A DNA stretch of 56,399 nt from Burkholderiaceae bacterium (GTDB lineage Bacteria > Pseudomonadota > Gammaproteobacteria > Burkholderiales > Burkholderiaceae). The notes below the pieces were generated by a model, which had not been told where the DNA came from, ran no database searches, and saw nothing but the letters and a program-made list of their open reading frames with translations. Where the stretch lies: the NCBI GenBank assembly GCA_947449305.1, contig CANFRA010000005.1:1-56399 (forward strand), written 5' to 3'. A program made the position numbers and the translations under genes. This document shows positions 42,005 to 51,186 of this stretch, one piece after another (within the stretch, counting starts at the first letter, position 1; every line of letters begins with the position of its first letter).

Positions 42005-42847
42005 ATGAGCCCGAAATCCCGGCTGTACACGCTTGTAAAGGCCTGGAAGAACAAACCCTTCCAAGAAGTCCGCGACGCCTGTGGCGCGCCCTGGCTTGGC
42101 ATTAGTAGCCAGGCCCTAGAAGAACACCAATCCTGGTCCAAGCGACAAGCGATTAGCCATGAACCCATTTTTAACTGCAAGGGAACAAAACTGACCGGCT
42201 CTTTATTTAGACCATTGCTGACTGCCTCTGATATGCAATTACTACGTTTATTCATGGAAGGCTTAGATACGATTGCCTACTGGTATCGAAGCGGTCGTTT
42301 TATTCCTGGTATTTTGCCCATACCAACACACGTGATTGCCTCTAGTGATTACATCGATGCGCTGAGTGATTTGATTTTGAACTCTCGACTACCGGTAGGT
42401 CTTATTGCTTTAGGAGTTCCATCGCTTCCCGAGTCGGACATTGCCGATGCCTATCAGGAAGGCTTAATGCGAATGCGAAGACTCGGCGTATTACTGCACT
42501 TCATGAGTTTCTCAGGAAGCGAAGCCCAGTTGCACTGGATTTCTGAAATGAAAATGGATGGCATTCACATTGATATGCGCCAGGTCCGCGACAAGATACT
42601 GTCGGATAGTGTGATTGACCAACTAAGACAGTCACCCTATTCACCTACACAAATTTATGCAAGTCATGTTGGTCTTGTCAAAGACCTAGAACACGCATCC
42701 GCATTGCAAATGAATCATTGCTACGGCGGCCTAATGATGTCGCCACTGAGCCGCCATCAGATGCTCCAGATTAACGATAGCCGTATCGCTAAGGCTATTT
42801 TTTCGCTGCACCCTCATCCACAACCCAACCAAAATGGAGACAAGTAA
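42005..42847 (+). CDS. Degenerate EAL-domain protein, probably catalytically inactive
   Basis: A 280-residue soluble protein with no signal peptide. By eye it follows the EAL (cyclic-di-GMP phosphodiesterase) fold: HEPIF for QPI (about 52-56), GSLFR for the EAL-R motif (65-69), IALGV for the ITE strand, RLGVLLHFMSFSG for the DDFG loop (159-171), MDGIHID for the LKID strand, ASHVG for AEGVE, and YGGLMMSPL for QGY-P. Every metal or catalytic position is changed, so hydrolysis is not expected. Such proteins act as ligand sensors or bind other proteins (E. coli YdiV is an example). I chose ATG 42005 because GGAG (41994-41997) lies seven bases before it; 41999 is too close. It overlaps the next gene by one base. 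Confidence 0.72.
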   Translation: MSPKSRLYTLVKAWKNKPFQEVRDACGAPWLGISSQALEEHQSWSKRQAISHEPIFNCKGTKLTGSLFRPLLTASDMQLLRLFMEGLDTIAYWYRSGRFIPGILPIPTHVIASSDYIDALSDLILNSRLPVGLIALGVPSLPESDIADAYQEGLMRMRRLGVLLHFMSFSGSEAQLHWISEMKMDGIHIDMRQVRDKILSDSVIDQLRQSPYSPTQIYASHVGLVKDLEHASALQMNHCYGGLMMSPLSRHQMLQINDSRIAKAIFSLHPHPQPNQNGDK

Positions 42848-43470
42848 TGAGAAAACGCGTGATGTTGGTAGATGACCATCCAGCTATGCTGATGGCTCTT
42901 AAAAGTATGTTGCAAGATCAGTTGTTATTTGAAATAGCAGGGCAAGCTCAGAATGGAGAAGAATGTCTGCGATCTATGAAAGAGACGAATCCCAATATGG
43001 TGATTCTGGATCTCGATATGCCTAAGACCGATGGCTTTGACGTCATCCGACGTATTGGGCTGATGTATCCAGATGTCCGAGTTCTAGTGTTATCGAGCAT
43101 GGATGAGGCTGTTTATGGTGGAAGAGTTCGATCACTTGGCGGACATGGCTTTGTAAATAAAACAGCAGGAGCTGATGTTATCTTGGCTGCCTGCGTTGCT
43201 ATCTCACAAGGTTATAACTTTTTCACCCATGGAAAAAATGGTAATAACTCATTAAGCGATAACGATAAGTTGGCGCTAATTTCTGATCGTGAATTGCAAG
43301 TCATGAAGTATCTTGGTAAAGGCAATACCAATCAGCAAATTTCAGACATGCTACACATCAGCAATAAGACTGTAGCTACCTACAAGACTAGAGTTTTTGA
43401 CAAACTTGGCATCAACAATATTGCTGACTTAATTTTGTTCTGCCGCATGAATAAGATTATCGAAAGCTAA
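42847..43470 (+). CDS. NarL/LuxR-type response regulator
   Basis: A 207-residue two-component regulator. The receiver domain (1-120) has the acidic pair in LVDDHPAML, the phosphoacceptor Asp55 in VILDLDMPKTDGFDV, a Ser/Thr-bearing VLVLSSMDE strand, and Lys in GFVNKTAGAD. After a linker the LuxR-type helix-turn-helix (about 145-203) reads SDRELQVMKYLGKG, NTNQQISDMLHISNKTVATY and KTRVFDKLGI. The layout matches BvgA and EvgA. Its start overlaps the stop of the EAL-like gene (TAATG), and the hybrid kinase follows after seven bases, which strongly suggests that the kinase is its partner. Target promoters are unknown. Confidence 0.93.
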   Translation: MRKRVMLVDDHPAMLMALKSMLQDQLLFEIAGQAQNGEECLRSMKETNPNMVILDLDMPKTDGFDVIRRIGLMYPDVRVLVLSSMDEAVYGGRVRSLGGHGFVNKTAGADVILAACVAISQGYNFFTHGKNGNNSLSDNDKLALISDRELQVMKYLGKGNTNQQISDMLHISNKTVATYKTRVFDKLGINNIADLILFCRMNKIIES

Positions 43471-43477
43471 AAGAAGC

Positions 43478-45916
43478 ATGTATCGATTCATCGTCTGTGC
43501 ATCACTACTGATTTGCTCATTCTCGAATGTGGCAAATGGGATGACTCATGAAAAAACGATGAGCCCAGCAGAGCAGCGATGGATCGATCAACATCCCATA
43601 GTGCACTTCAGTATTCATGAAAAATATGCACCCTACTTGCAAACTGGCAAGAGCAATCAAAATTCTGGCGTCTTTTATGGGCTTTTAAAAAAACTGGGGG
43701 AGTTTACTGGACAAGAATTTTCACCGAAATGGAGAAAGACTGAGCAAGAAGGTCTTAAGCAGCTTGCAAATGGTGAAGTCAATTTCATTATTGATCCGCC
43801 AAGCCTCAATGATGAATACCTCAGGTTTGGCTCTCTATCAGAAGCAATCTTTTGGGGGCATGATGCCATTCTGACGACGGGTTCTAAAAACATTGAGTCC
43901 AGCTCACCGGCCAATATTGCCTACTTTGATCGCGGCTTTGAGGACCCGCCAATCCCTCGACACTCTCAAGCAAGGATATCGTCACACGCCGAAAAGTTGA
44001 TTACCGATTTACTCAAAAATGATATTGAGGCCTTGGTATTACCCATTCGACTGGCCCATCAACTCATCCGGAAGATCGATAATCCAGAGATTAAACTAGA
44101 CGGCCTATATAGCCGAGAGCCTTTTGAATATCGATGGATCATCTCACATGAAGATAGGGCTTTACATAGCCTCTTAGGTCATTTTTTAAATGGCTTGAAT
44201 CCCATAGAATCGGGCCAACTATTTGCACTTGGAGACTTCAGCTCCACATCTAACAAAAGTAGTCATTGGAGTGCCCTGCCTTGGTTATCGACCCTGGCTG
44301 TATTGATGCTTGGGAGTCTCTTATTGTGGCGCCTGCAACAAAAGCAATCTCTTCAGGAGGAAAAAGCAGCAAACTTAATTGCCTCTAAAGATCTGGCTGA
44401 AAAAGCAAATGCTGCTAAATCCACTTTTCTTGCGACGATGAGCCATGAAATCCGCACCCCGATGAACGCTATCTTGGGAGTGCAAGAGTTATTGCTGAGT
44501 AGCCGACAATTTCCAGACAAAGAAAAGTCCTTATTAAAGAGTGCTCACTCCTCTGCCCAATCATTACTGGGCATTCTGAACCAAGTACTAGACCTTTCAA
44601 AGATTGAAGCTGGCAAGCTCACCTTACATTTAGAGCCTTGCTGCCTAAATACTCTGATTGATGATATTCATTCAGCGTTCTCAACTATGGCAAACAAGCA
44701 GCATCTAATCCTGAACACCTCTAAAGATTCGCGGATTGCTCCTGTCTTAATGATTGATGCCTTGCGACTGCGTCAAATTCTGCAAAACTTACTCAGCAAT
44801 GCGATTAAATTTACCGATCACGGAGAGATCTACTTTTCGATTACCGTACTGGCGGATGATCATGCGGGACAATTAGTTGAATTTAGAGTCATCGATACCG
44901 GAATTGGGATGGGTACCGAGGAAATTGCGCTTGCGCTGCAAGCTTTTGAACAAGTCCCTGGAAAAACAGATCAACAACATGGCACTGGTTTAGGTCTCAC
45001 TATCACCAACCATCTAGTGAGCTCGATGAACAGCCAACTTTACTTTGAAAGTGCGCCTGGCTTTGGTAGCAATATTCATTTTTGTGTGGCGCTACCCCGT
45101 ACTAGCATTGCCACATCTAAAAATCATCTTGTAGATGAAAGCTTAGTCCTTCGAAGACTAATGTCTAAAGTAGCTCAGGATGAAGATCGTCTACTCCAGG
45201 CTTTAGTAGTTGAAGACCATCCTGCGAGCCGTCAAATCATTTCCTTGCAATTGCAAGCATTAGGTCTTGAGACCCAGGTTTGCGATAGCGCTAGTGCTGC
45301 ACTTGAACTGCTATCTCAGAAGCATTTTGACCTAATACTGACTGATCAATCGATTCCAGGTATGCAGGGCTCAGAATTAGCCAAACACATTCGCTCTTTA
45401 GGTCATCACGAGATTGTCATCATTGGCATTACTGCAGATATCTATGCTTTAGATTCTCGACACCAATTTCTTGCTGCTGGTATGAATGGCGTCCTGATTA
45501 AACCTTTGAACCTAATGACGCTAGAGAATGAACTAGCTCGCCACTTTTCTTCTCAAGAAATCACTGATCAACAAGAGATAGTAGACATGTCTGGAGAATA
45601 CTCTTTTGACCTCTTTTCTAATCTCTTGAAACAAAATCCAGGCCATGTTTTGCTTATCCTGGAGGAGATTAAAAAAGTTCATATTCAAACACTCGCCATA
45701 CTAAAAAATGATCCTATTGATGAAGATGTCTTAGCAAGCATGGTTCATAAGATCAAAGGTGGCGCCCAACTGCTGAGCGCTCAACGCTTTATTAAAAGCT
45801 GTGAGGCCCTAGAAATAGAGGGGCCTATACCGGATAGAGTGAAGGTATTCATCCAGTTACTGGAAGAGCAAAATCAGATCATTGAGTGCTATGTGGCTAA
45901 GTACGTCAGCCATTAA
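43478..45916 (+). CDS. BvgS/EvgS-like hybrid sensor histidine kinase
   Basis: An 812-residue membrane phosphorelay kinase. In order: signal peptide (1-21); one periplasmic venus-flytrap domain (about 30-255) opening with SPAEQRWIDQHPIVHFSI, as in BvgS sensors; membrane helix (about 266-286); short coiled coil; HisKA with His323 in MSHEIRTPMNAI; ATPase domain with N-box NLLSNAIKF, DTGIGMG (473-479) and GTGLGL (502-507); receiver with E579-D580 and phosphoacceptor Asp623 in LTDQSIPG; and Hpt with His757 in VHKIKGG. All four relay residues of the His-Asp-His-Asp path, ending in the neighbouring regulator, are present. Unlike BvgS it has one flytrap domain and no PAS domain. The ligand is unknown. 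dacB follows after about 45 bases. Confidence 0.93.
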   Translation: MYRFIVCASLLICSFSNVANGMTHEKTMSPAEQRWIDQHPIVHFSIHEKYAPYLQTGKSNQNSGVFYGLLKKLGEFTGQEFSPKWRKTEQEGLKQLANGEVNFIIDPPSLNDEYLRFGSLSEAIFWGHDAILTTGSKNIESSSPANIAYFDRGFEDPPIPRHSQARISSHAEKLITDLLKNDIEALVLPIRLAHQLIRKIDNPEIKLDGLYSREPFEYRWIISHEDRALHSLLGHFLNGLNPIESGQLFALGDFSSTSNKSSHWSALPWLSTLAVLMLGSLLLWRLQQKQSLQEEKAANLIASKDLAEKANAAKSTFLATMSHEIRTPMNAILGVQELLLSSRQFPDKEKSLLKSAHSSAQSLLGILNQVLDLSKIEAGKLTLHLEPCCLNTLIDDIHSAFSTMANKQHLILNTSKDSRIAPVLMIDALRLRQILQNLLSNAIKFTDHGEIYFSITVLADDHAGQLVEFRVIDTGIGMGTEEIALALQAFEQVPGKTDQQHGTGLGLTITNHLVSSMNSQLYFESAPGFGSNIHFCVALPRTSIATSKNHLVDESLVLRRLMSKVAQDEDRLLQALVVEDHPASRQIISLQLQALGLETQVCDSASAALELLSQKHFDLILTDQSIPGMQGSELAKHIRSLGHHEIVIIGITADIYALDSRHQFLAAGMNGVLIKPLNLMTLENELARHFSSQEITDQQEIVDMSGEYSFDLFSNLLKQNPGHVLLILEEIKKVHIQTLAILKNDPIDEDVLASMVHKIKGGAQLLSAQRFIKSCEALEIEGPIPDRVKVFIQLLEEQNQIIECYVAKYVSH

Positions 45917-45965
45917 TGAAGGGTATGGCTTTGCCTTCTAGCTCCCTAGGTTTATCCTATTGGGA

Positions 45966-47504
45966 ATGCAACAATTTATACGTCATCTTATATCTCCAGC
46001 CCTAACAATCCTTTGGTTTGGGTTTTGCCTTTTTGCACTAACAGCAAGGGCTGAAGGGGTGCTACTGACCATGCCTCAAGCTGTTGCAATGAGCTTAGAG
46101 CGCAATCAAATCCCAAAAGACGCTGTCAGTATTTCAGTAATAGAAATTGAGTCTTCCCGCCCCGGCAAGCATCTCGCTAAAAATATTCTCAATTGGCGCT
46201 CTACTGAAGCAATGAACCCTGCCTCAACCATGAAGCTTCTAACCACACTCGCAGGTTTAGATATTTTGGGGCCACAGTATCGCTGGCGAACCAATATTTA
46301 TACTGATGGTGTTATTAGGCAAGGGGTTCTCAAAGGAAATTTGTATCTACAGGGCACGGGTGATCCAAAACTAATCCCTGAAGAGCTGGCTAAGTTGATG
46401 AAGTCCTTACAAGCACTTGGTATTCAGAAAATTGATGGCAACCTATTCTTTGATCGCAGCGCCTATGCACCTAGCGTAATGGAGCACAATACGATTGATG
46501 GCGAGGCCCTGCGTGCATACAATGTACCGCCTGATCCATTGCTTTATGCATTCCGAACGCTCTCATTTCAGCTAGGAAAATCACGTACGGCTGACTTCAT
46601 TGATATTGCCTATACACCAGCACTCTCGCAACTAAAGATTGACAATCAAATGCAGCTGGTTGATCGCCCCTGTGACAGCTGGAAAAGTAATATTCGTTTT
46701 AACTTAGACCCCGAAGGCGTCCCGAAAACAGATCAACTTCTGGTGGCGCAGTTTTCAGGTGCGTTTCCCAGTGCCTGCAAAGGGGTGAACTACAACGTTG
46801 TTGCCATTGATGCAAATACCTTTCTTACTCAGGGATTTGCGGCTGCCTGGGAGCTATCAGGTGGCACCTGGGCACGAACTCCCATCGGAAAAAATGGCAA
46901 TGTGCCCCTTGCCGCAAGGCTCCTTTTGCAGTTTGTAGGCCTTAATCTTGCGGATGATGTTCTAGATATTAATAAGTACTCGAATAATGTGATGGCGCGC
47001 CAACTACTTTTAACTCTAGCCTTAGAAAAAATGGGGAAACCGGCAACAACTGCTAATGGTGAGTTAGTCATTCAGAGTTGGCTAAAACAAAATAGCTTAG
47101 ATTTTCCAGGTCTTGTGATTGAGAACGGCTCAGGCTTATCGCGCACCGAAGCCATTACAGCAGAGCAAATGAACCAACTCTTGCTGACTGCACGCAACCT
47201 ATCGGTAGGAGACGTTTTCTATAACAGCCTACCAATCGCTGGAACCGACGGCACGATGAGAAACCGTCTGATGACACAACTGCGTAAGTTTTTACATCTG
47301 AAGAAAAAGCCGGAAGCTAGAATTAAGACTGGCTCACTAGCTGATGTTCGCACTATCTCTGGCTATGTAATGAGTAAATCAGGAAAACTATATGCAGTGA
47401 CCTCATTCATCAATCATCCTAATGCGTGGAAAGGTTTAGAGGCCCACGATCAATTACTAGCGTGGCTACTGGAAGATGGTCCAGAACCAAAGCATGCACG
47501 CTGA
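45966..47504 (+). CDS. dacB: D-alanyl-D-alanine carboxypeptidase/endopeptidase (PBP4, DacB)
   Basis: DacB trims peptidoglycan stem peptides and cuts crosslinks in the periplasm. The protein of about 512 residues has a signal peptide (hydrophobic stretch LTILWFGFCLFALTARA) and the three active-site motifs of the S13 family: Ser87-x-x-Lys90 in PASTMKL, Ser339-Asn-Asn in YSNNVMARQLL, and Lys454-Thr-Gly in KTGSLADV. The start may be ATG 45966 or a TTG at 45960. It is co-directional with the kinase operon. The 3' end overlaps the converging sua5 gene by 55 bases. Confidence 0.94.
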   Translation: MQQFIRHLISPALTILWFGFCLFALTARAEGVLLTMPQAVAMSLERNQIPKDAVSISVIEIESSRPGKHLAKNILNWRSTEAMNPASTMKLLTTLAGLDILGPQYRWRTNIYTDGVIRQGVLKGNLYLQGTGDPKLIPEELAKLMKSLQALGIQKIDGNLFFDRSAYAPSVMEHNTIDGEALRAYNVPPDPLLYAFRTLSFQLGKSRTADFIDIAYTPALSQLKIDNQMQLVDRPCDSWKSNIRFNLDPEGVPKTDQLLVAQFSGAFPSACKGVNYNVVAIDANTFLTQGFAAAWELSGGTWARTPIGKNGNVPLAARLLLQFVGLNLADDVLDINKYSNNVMARQLLLTLALEKMGKPATTANGELVIQSWLKQNSLDFPGLVIENGSGLSRTEAITAEQMNQLLLTARNLSVGDVFYNSLPIAGTDGTMRNRLMTQLRKFLHLKKKPEARIKTGSLADVRTISGYVMSKSGKLYAVTSFINHPNAWKGLEAHDQLLAWLLEDGPEPKHAR

Positions 47505-48556
47505 AGTCGATCTCTAACGCCATCCCACTCCTCTCCAGCAGGCGGCTCTGGAAATAGAATTAAATCCCAACCCTGTTGATCTAAATCGCGCAATGAACGG
47601 TATAAGCAACTAGCAAACCCAGCGCTATCGCTTGGCACTTCGACTTCCTCGAAATGAACTGATGGATGCCCATCCTCACCTAAACAAGATTCAGAATCCC
47701 AAACTGCAACTGCTACACGAGACTTCGTATCCGGAAATTCGCTGAGCGCATCCAGAACTCGGCCAGGGGCATACAAACGTAAAGGAGTGTTTGGTGCGTA
47801 ATGCGCCTTCAAACTTCCAGAAACTCTTGGTAGGGCTCCCTCCAAATTGACGTCATCATGCACACTCACCGTCTCGCTAGCTTGATATACCTGAATACCA
47901 GTCCTCGCAAAAATTTCTCTCGGCGTTATTACACCTGGACGAAGTAGAACAGCTTTAGCACCAGAAGACATATCAATAATGGTTGATTCAATACCAAGTG
48001 CACAATCACCACCATCTAAGATCATCAGATCGAGAATACCCTCAAATTCATTGCGGACATCTGCAGCGCTAGTAGGAGATACTCTGCCAAAACGATTGGC
48101 AGATGGTGCTACTACGCCACTCTTGAACTTCCTCAATAGCTCCTGAGCTATTGGGTGTGCGGGTGCGCGAATAGCTACCGTATCCTGCCCACCAGTTAAT
48201 TCACTCAAAACGTTCTTATCTTTTTTAAAGACTAGGGTAAGAGGGCCAGGCCAAAAGGCATTAACTAGCTTTAGCGCATCTTCGGATAAATCTCTTACCC
48301 AGGGCGCTAGCACTGGCACCCAATCTACCTGAGTTTGATCAAATTTATCGGGTGCTGCTAAATGCACAATCAGTGGATGATTGGATGGTCGACCTTTAGC
48401 GCTGAAGATTTTATTGATGGCTTCTGGATTTTTTGCGTCTGCCCCTAGTCCATATACTGTCTCAGTTGGAAACGCAACCAAACCGCCATCGCGTAACGTC
48501 TGTACTGCTTCATTAATCACTGCAGAAGATTGCAGTGGCGTACTATCGGCGGACAT
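47450..48556 (-). CDS. Threonylcarbamoyl-AMP synthase (Sua5/YwlC type)
   Basis: This enzyme makes threonylcarbamoyl-AMP from threonine, bicarbonate and ATP for the t6A modification of ANN-decoding tRNAs. The 368-residue protein is the long two-domain form: a YrdC catalytic domain (about 10-210) with FPTETVYGLGADA, KGRPSNHPLIVHL and SANRFGRVSPT, then the C-terminal Sua5 domain (about 230-360) with SGSLKAHYAPNTPL. It is two bases downstream of purK and ends inside the 3' end of dacB on the opposite strand. The tail is Ser-rich. Confidence 0.94.
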   Translation of the reverse strand: MSADSTPLQSSAVINEAVQTLRDGGLVAFPTETVYGLGADAKNPEAINKIFSAKGRPSNHPLIVHLAAPDKFDQTQVDWVPVLAPWVRDLSEDALKLVNAFWPGPLTLVFKKDKNVLSELTGGQDTVAIRAPAHPIAQELLRKFKSGVVAPSANRFGRVSPTSAADVRNEFEGILDLMILDGGDCALGIESTIIDMSSGAKAVLLRPGVITPREIFARTGIQVYQASETVSVHDDVNLEGALPRVSGSLKAHYAPNTPLRLYAPGRVLDALSEFPDTKSRVAVAVWDSESCLGEDGHPSVHFEEVEVPSDSAGFASCLYRSLRDLDQQGWDLILFPEPPAGEEWDGVRDRLQRACFGSGPSSSSHASN

Positions 48557-48558
48557 TT

Positions 48559-49743
48559 CTAGGGCTCGATACCTAATTCAGTGGCTACAGCAGCACAATT
48601 TTGGCGAGCCTCATTCAATGCCTCGCCTAAGCAGTTGATGTGGCCCATCTTTCTACCGATGCGAGGGGCAGATTTGCCGTAGAGATGCAACTTTGCGTCA
48701 GGGTGTGCAAGCACTTTATTCCAGGCGGGTTCTCTGGCTTTATCTTCACTGCCCTCAAACCAAAGATCGCCCAATAAATTTAACATCGAGACTGGGGCTA
48801 ATTGTCGTGTATCGCCCAAGGGCAAGCGAGCCATTGCTCTTACTTGCTGCTCAAACTGACTACTGACACAAGCATCCATGGTGTAGTGCCCGGAATTATG
48901 TGGACGAGGTGCAATTTCATTGGCAACAATATCGCCACTCTTGAGTACAAAAAACTCAACGCAGAGAACACCAACATAATCAATCTTTCGAATCAGCGCT
49001 TTTGCCGCATCAACAATCTTTTTCTCTTGAGCAGGCTTTAGTGATGGGGCTGGCACAGTAGATGTATGTAAGATACCGTCGCGATGAATATTTTGCGACA
49101 CGGGATAAGCTACGACGGCGTCATCATGACCACGTACTACTAAAGCAGAAACCTCAAAATCTAGATCCATACGCTTTTCTAAAACGCAGGGTACACGTCC
49201 GAATTCATTCCAAGCAGCAGTTAATTCCTCCAGGCTATAAACGGTTGCCTGACCTTTGCCGTCATAACCCATACGGGCAGTCTTTAATATTCCAGGGAAA
49301 AGGTCTGCAGGAGCCTGAGCAAGATCAGCATCATGTTCGATAACAAAATAAGGTGCAGGCCCAATATTGGTTTCAGACTTCCAGGTGGCTAAGAATTTTT
49401 TCTCTGCAATTCGATTTTGGGCTAGCGAGACGCAGCTGCTACGTGGCGCTACAAATACACCAAGAGATTCCAGATCATCTAGAGCTTGTGCGGGAACGTT
49501 TTCAAATTCAGTACTAACAGCTGCACATAATGCAGCCATCTCTTTTAAGGCAGCTGAGTCGGTGTAATCAGCCTGAATAAACTTTTCTGCAATAGAGCCC
49601 GCCGGACTGTCAGAACCAGGATCTAAAACACAAACCTTATATCCCATGGCTTGTGCAGCCTGGGTAAACATACGCCCTAATTGACCGCCACCTAATATTC
49701 CTAAATACGAACCCGGCAAGATGGGCCCCATACGATCTGCCAT
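48559..49743 (-). CDS. purK: N5-carboxyaminoimidazole ribonucleotide synthase
   Basis: PurK carboxylates aminoimidazole ribonucleotide with ATP and bicarbonate in purine synthesis. The 394-residue ATP-grasp protein has GILGGGQLGRMFTQAAQAMG at the start, GYDGKGQATVYS in the ATP-grasp loop, and EIAPRPHNSGHYTMDA near the metal site. It follows purE by four bases on the minus strand, the standard purE-purK pair of successive steps, and is followed by sua5. Confidence 0.96.
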   Translation of the reverse strand: MADRMGPILPGSYLGILGGGQLGRMFTQAAQAMGYKVCVLDPGSDSPAGSIAEKFIQADYTDSAALKEMAALCAAVSTEFENVPAQALDDLESLGVFVAPRSSCVSLAQNRIAEKKFLATWKSETNIGPAPYFVIEHDADLAQAPADLFPGILKTARMGYDGKGQATVYSLEELTAAWNEFGRVPCVLEKRMDLDFEVSALVVRGHDDAVVAYPVSQNIHRDGILHTSTVPAPSLKPAQEKKIVDAAKALIRKIDYVGVLCVEFFVLKSGDIVANEIAPRPHNSGHYTMDACVSSQFEQQVRAMARLPLGDTRQLAPVSMLNLLGDLWFEGSEDKAREPAWNKVLAHPDAKLHLYGKSAPRIGRKMGHINCLGEALNEARQNCAAVATELGIEP

Positions 49744-49747
49744 GTAA

Positions 49748-50242
49748 TTAATATCCCGGCAAATTCATAGAGCGCGCGGTATCAGATTGCTTTGCTCGAA
49801 ACTCTGCGAGACGTTTGGCAAGATCTGCATCATGTAATGCGAGCCCTGCAATGACGTGCAATGCAGCATTAGCCGCACCAGCCTCACCAATTGCAAAAGT
49901 AGCGACTGGAACACCTTTGGGCATTTGCACGATGGAATATAAAGAATCTTCACCACGCAAGTATTTACTGGCAACCGGAACGCCATAAACCGGAACAATC
50001 GTTTTAGAGGCAAGCATGCCTGGTAAGTGAGCTGCACCACCTGCCCCAGCAATGATGGCCTGTAAGCCATTGGCTTGAGCATCTTCTGCATACTGAAACA
50101 TATCGTCTGGCATGCGATGTGCTGAGAGGACTTTAGCCTCATGAGCAATGTCAAATTGCTCAAGCATTTGAGCGGCGTGCTGCATCGTGTCCCAATCCGA
50201 ATTGGAGCCCATCACTATTCCGACTATTGGCTTCTTGCTCAT
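49748..50242 (-). CDS. purE: N5-carboxyaminoimidazole ribonucleotide mutase
   Basis: PurE converts the PurK product to 4-carboxy-AIR. The 164-residue protein has the class I start VGIVMGSNSDWDTMQHAA, the active-site VLSAHRMPDDM with its His, and GAGGAAHLPGM. It works directly with PurK, encoded four bases downstream. A small inverted repeat lies between purC and purE, with a good GGAG ribosome-binding site after it. Confidence 0.97.
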   Translation of the reverse strand: MSKKPIVGIVMGSNSDWDTMQHAAQMLEQFDIAHEAKVLSAHRMPDDMFQYAEDAQANGLQAIIAGAGGAAHLPGMLASKTIVPVYGVPVASKYLRGEDSLYSIVQMPKGVPVATFAIGEAGAANAALHVIAGLALHDADLAKRLAEFRAKQSDTARSMNLPGY

Positions 50243-50282
50243 CTACCTCTCCAAATGCCCTCAATATCTTCTAAGGGCTCTA

Positions 50283-51179
50283 TTATCCCTGAGTTAAACG
50301 ATTCAGGGCTTCGCGGTACTTTTGGGCCGTCTTTTCAATCACATTAGCGGGTAATTGTGGCGCAGGGGCAGTCTTGGGCCACAACTTGCCGTTTACTTGG
50401 GCAGTTTCTAACCAGTCACGCACAAACTGCTTGTCATAGGATGGCGGGTTTGAGCCCACATGATAAGTTTCTGCTGGCCAAAAGCGGGAAGAATCTGCCG
50501 TGAGGATCTCGTCCATTAGAACCAATTGACCCAAATCATCTAAGCCAAACTCAAACTTCGTATCGGCAATAATAATTCCACGAGTCGCAGCATATTCAGA
50601 TGCCTCTTTATAAAGACGGATACTGACTTCACGAATTTGATTGGCTAATTTCTCGCCAATGAGTTCAACCACTTTCTCAAATGAAATATTTTCATCATGA
50701 TTACCTACCTCTGCTTTAGCGGCAGGAGTAAAAATGGGCTCAGGTAATTTTTGGGCATTCTCTAAACCAGCAGGCAATGTAATGCCGCAAACCTTGCCAC
50801 TTTCTTTGTAGTCCTTCCAGCCGCTTCCAGCAAGATAACCACGCACAACCGCCTCAACCAAAATGGGCTTTAAACGCTTAGCAACTACTGCGCGACCAGT
50901 TACTTGAGAAACTTCATCAGGAGTCACTACAGTTGTAGGGTCAATCCCAGTCAAATGATTTGGAATGACTGAGGCTAATTTATCAAACCAAAAATTAGCC
51001 ATTTGATTGAGGACGATACCCTTCTCCGGTATCGGCTCACCCATCACTACGTCAAATGCGGATAAGCGATCGGTAGTGATCATCAGCAGTTTGTCATCGC
51101 CTAGAGCGTAGACATCACGTACCTTACCTTTAGATAGCAAAGGCAATGACTTAATGGAGGTGGCATATAAGGCTGGCAT
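50283..51179 (-). CDS. purC: Phosphoribosylaminoimidazole-succinocarboxamide synthase
   Basis: PurC (SAICAR synthase) adds aspartate to carboxy-AIR, the step after PurE. The 298-residue protein has [20 protein letters not shown] (14-33), [14 protein letters not shown] and [12 protein letters not shown], all family hallmarks; it is the longer form found in betaproteobacteria and yeast. It starts seven bases after the fba stop codon. Confidence 0.96.
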   Translation of the reverse strand: MPALYATSIKSLPLLSKGKVRDVYALGDDKLLMITTDRLSAFDVVMGEPIPEKGIVLNQMANFWFDKLASVIPNHLTGIDPTTVVTPDEVSQVTGRAVVAKRLKPILVEAVVRGYLAGSGWKDYKESGKVCGITLPAGLENAQKLPEPIFTPAAKAEVGNHDENISFEKVVELIGEKLANQIREVSIRLYKEASEYAATRGIIIADTKFEFGLDDLGQLVLMDEILTADSSRFWPAETYHVGSNPPSYDKQFVRDWLETAQVNGKLWPKTAPAPQLPANVIEKTAQKYREALNRLTQG

Positions 51180-51186
51180 CTTTAAT

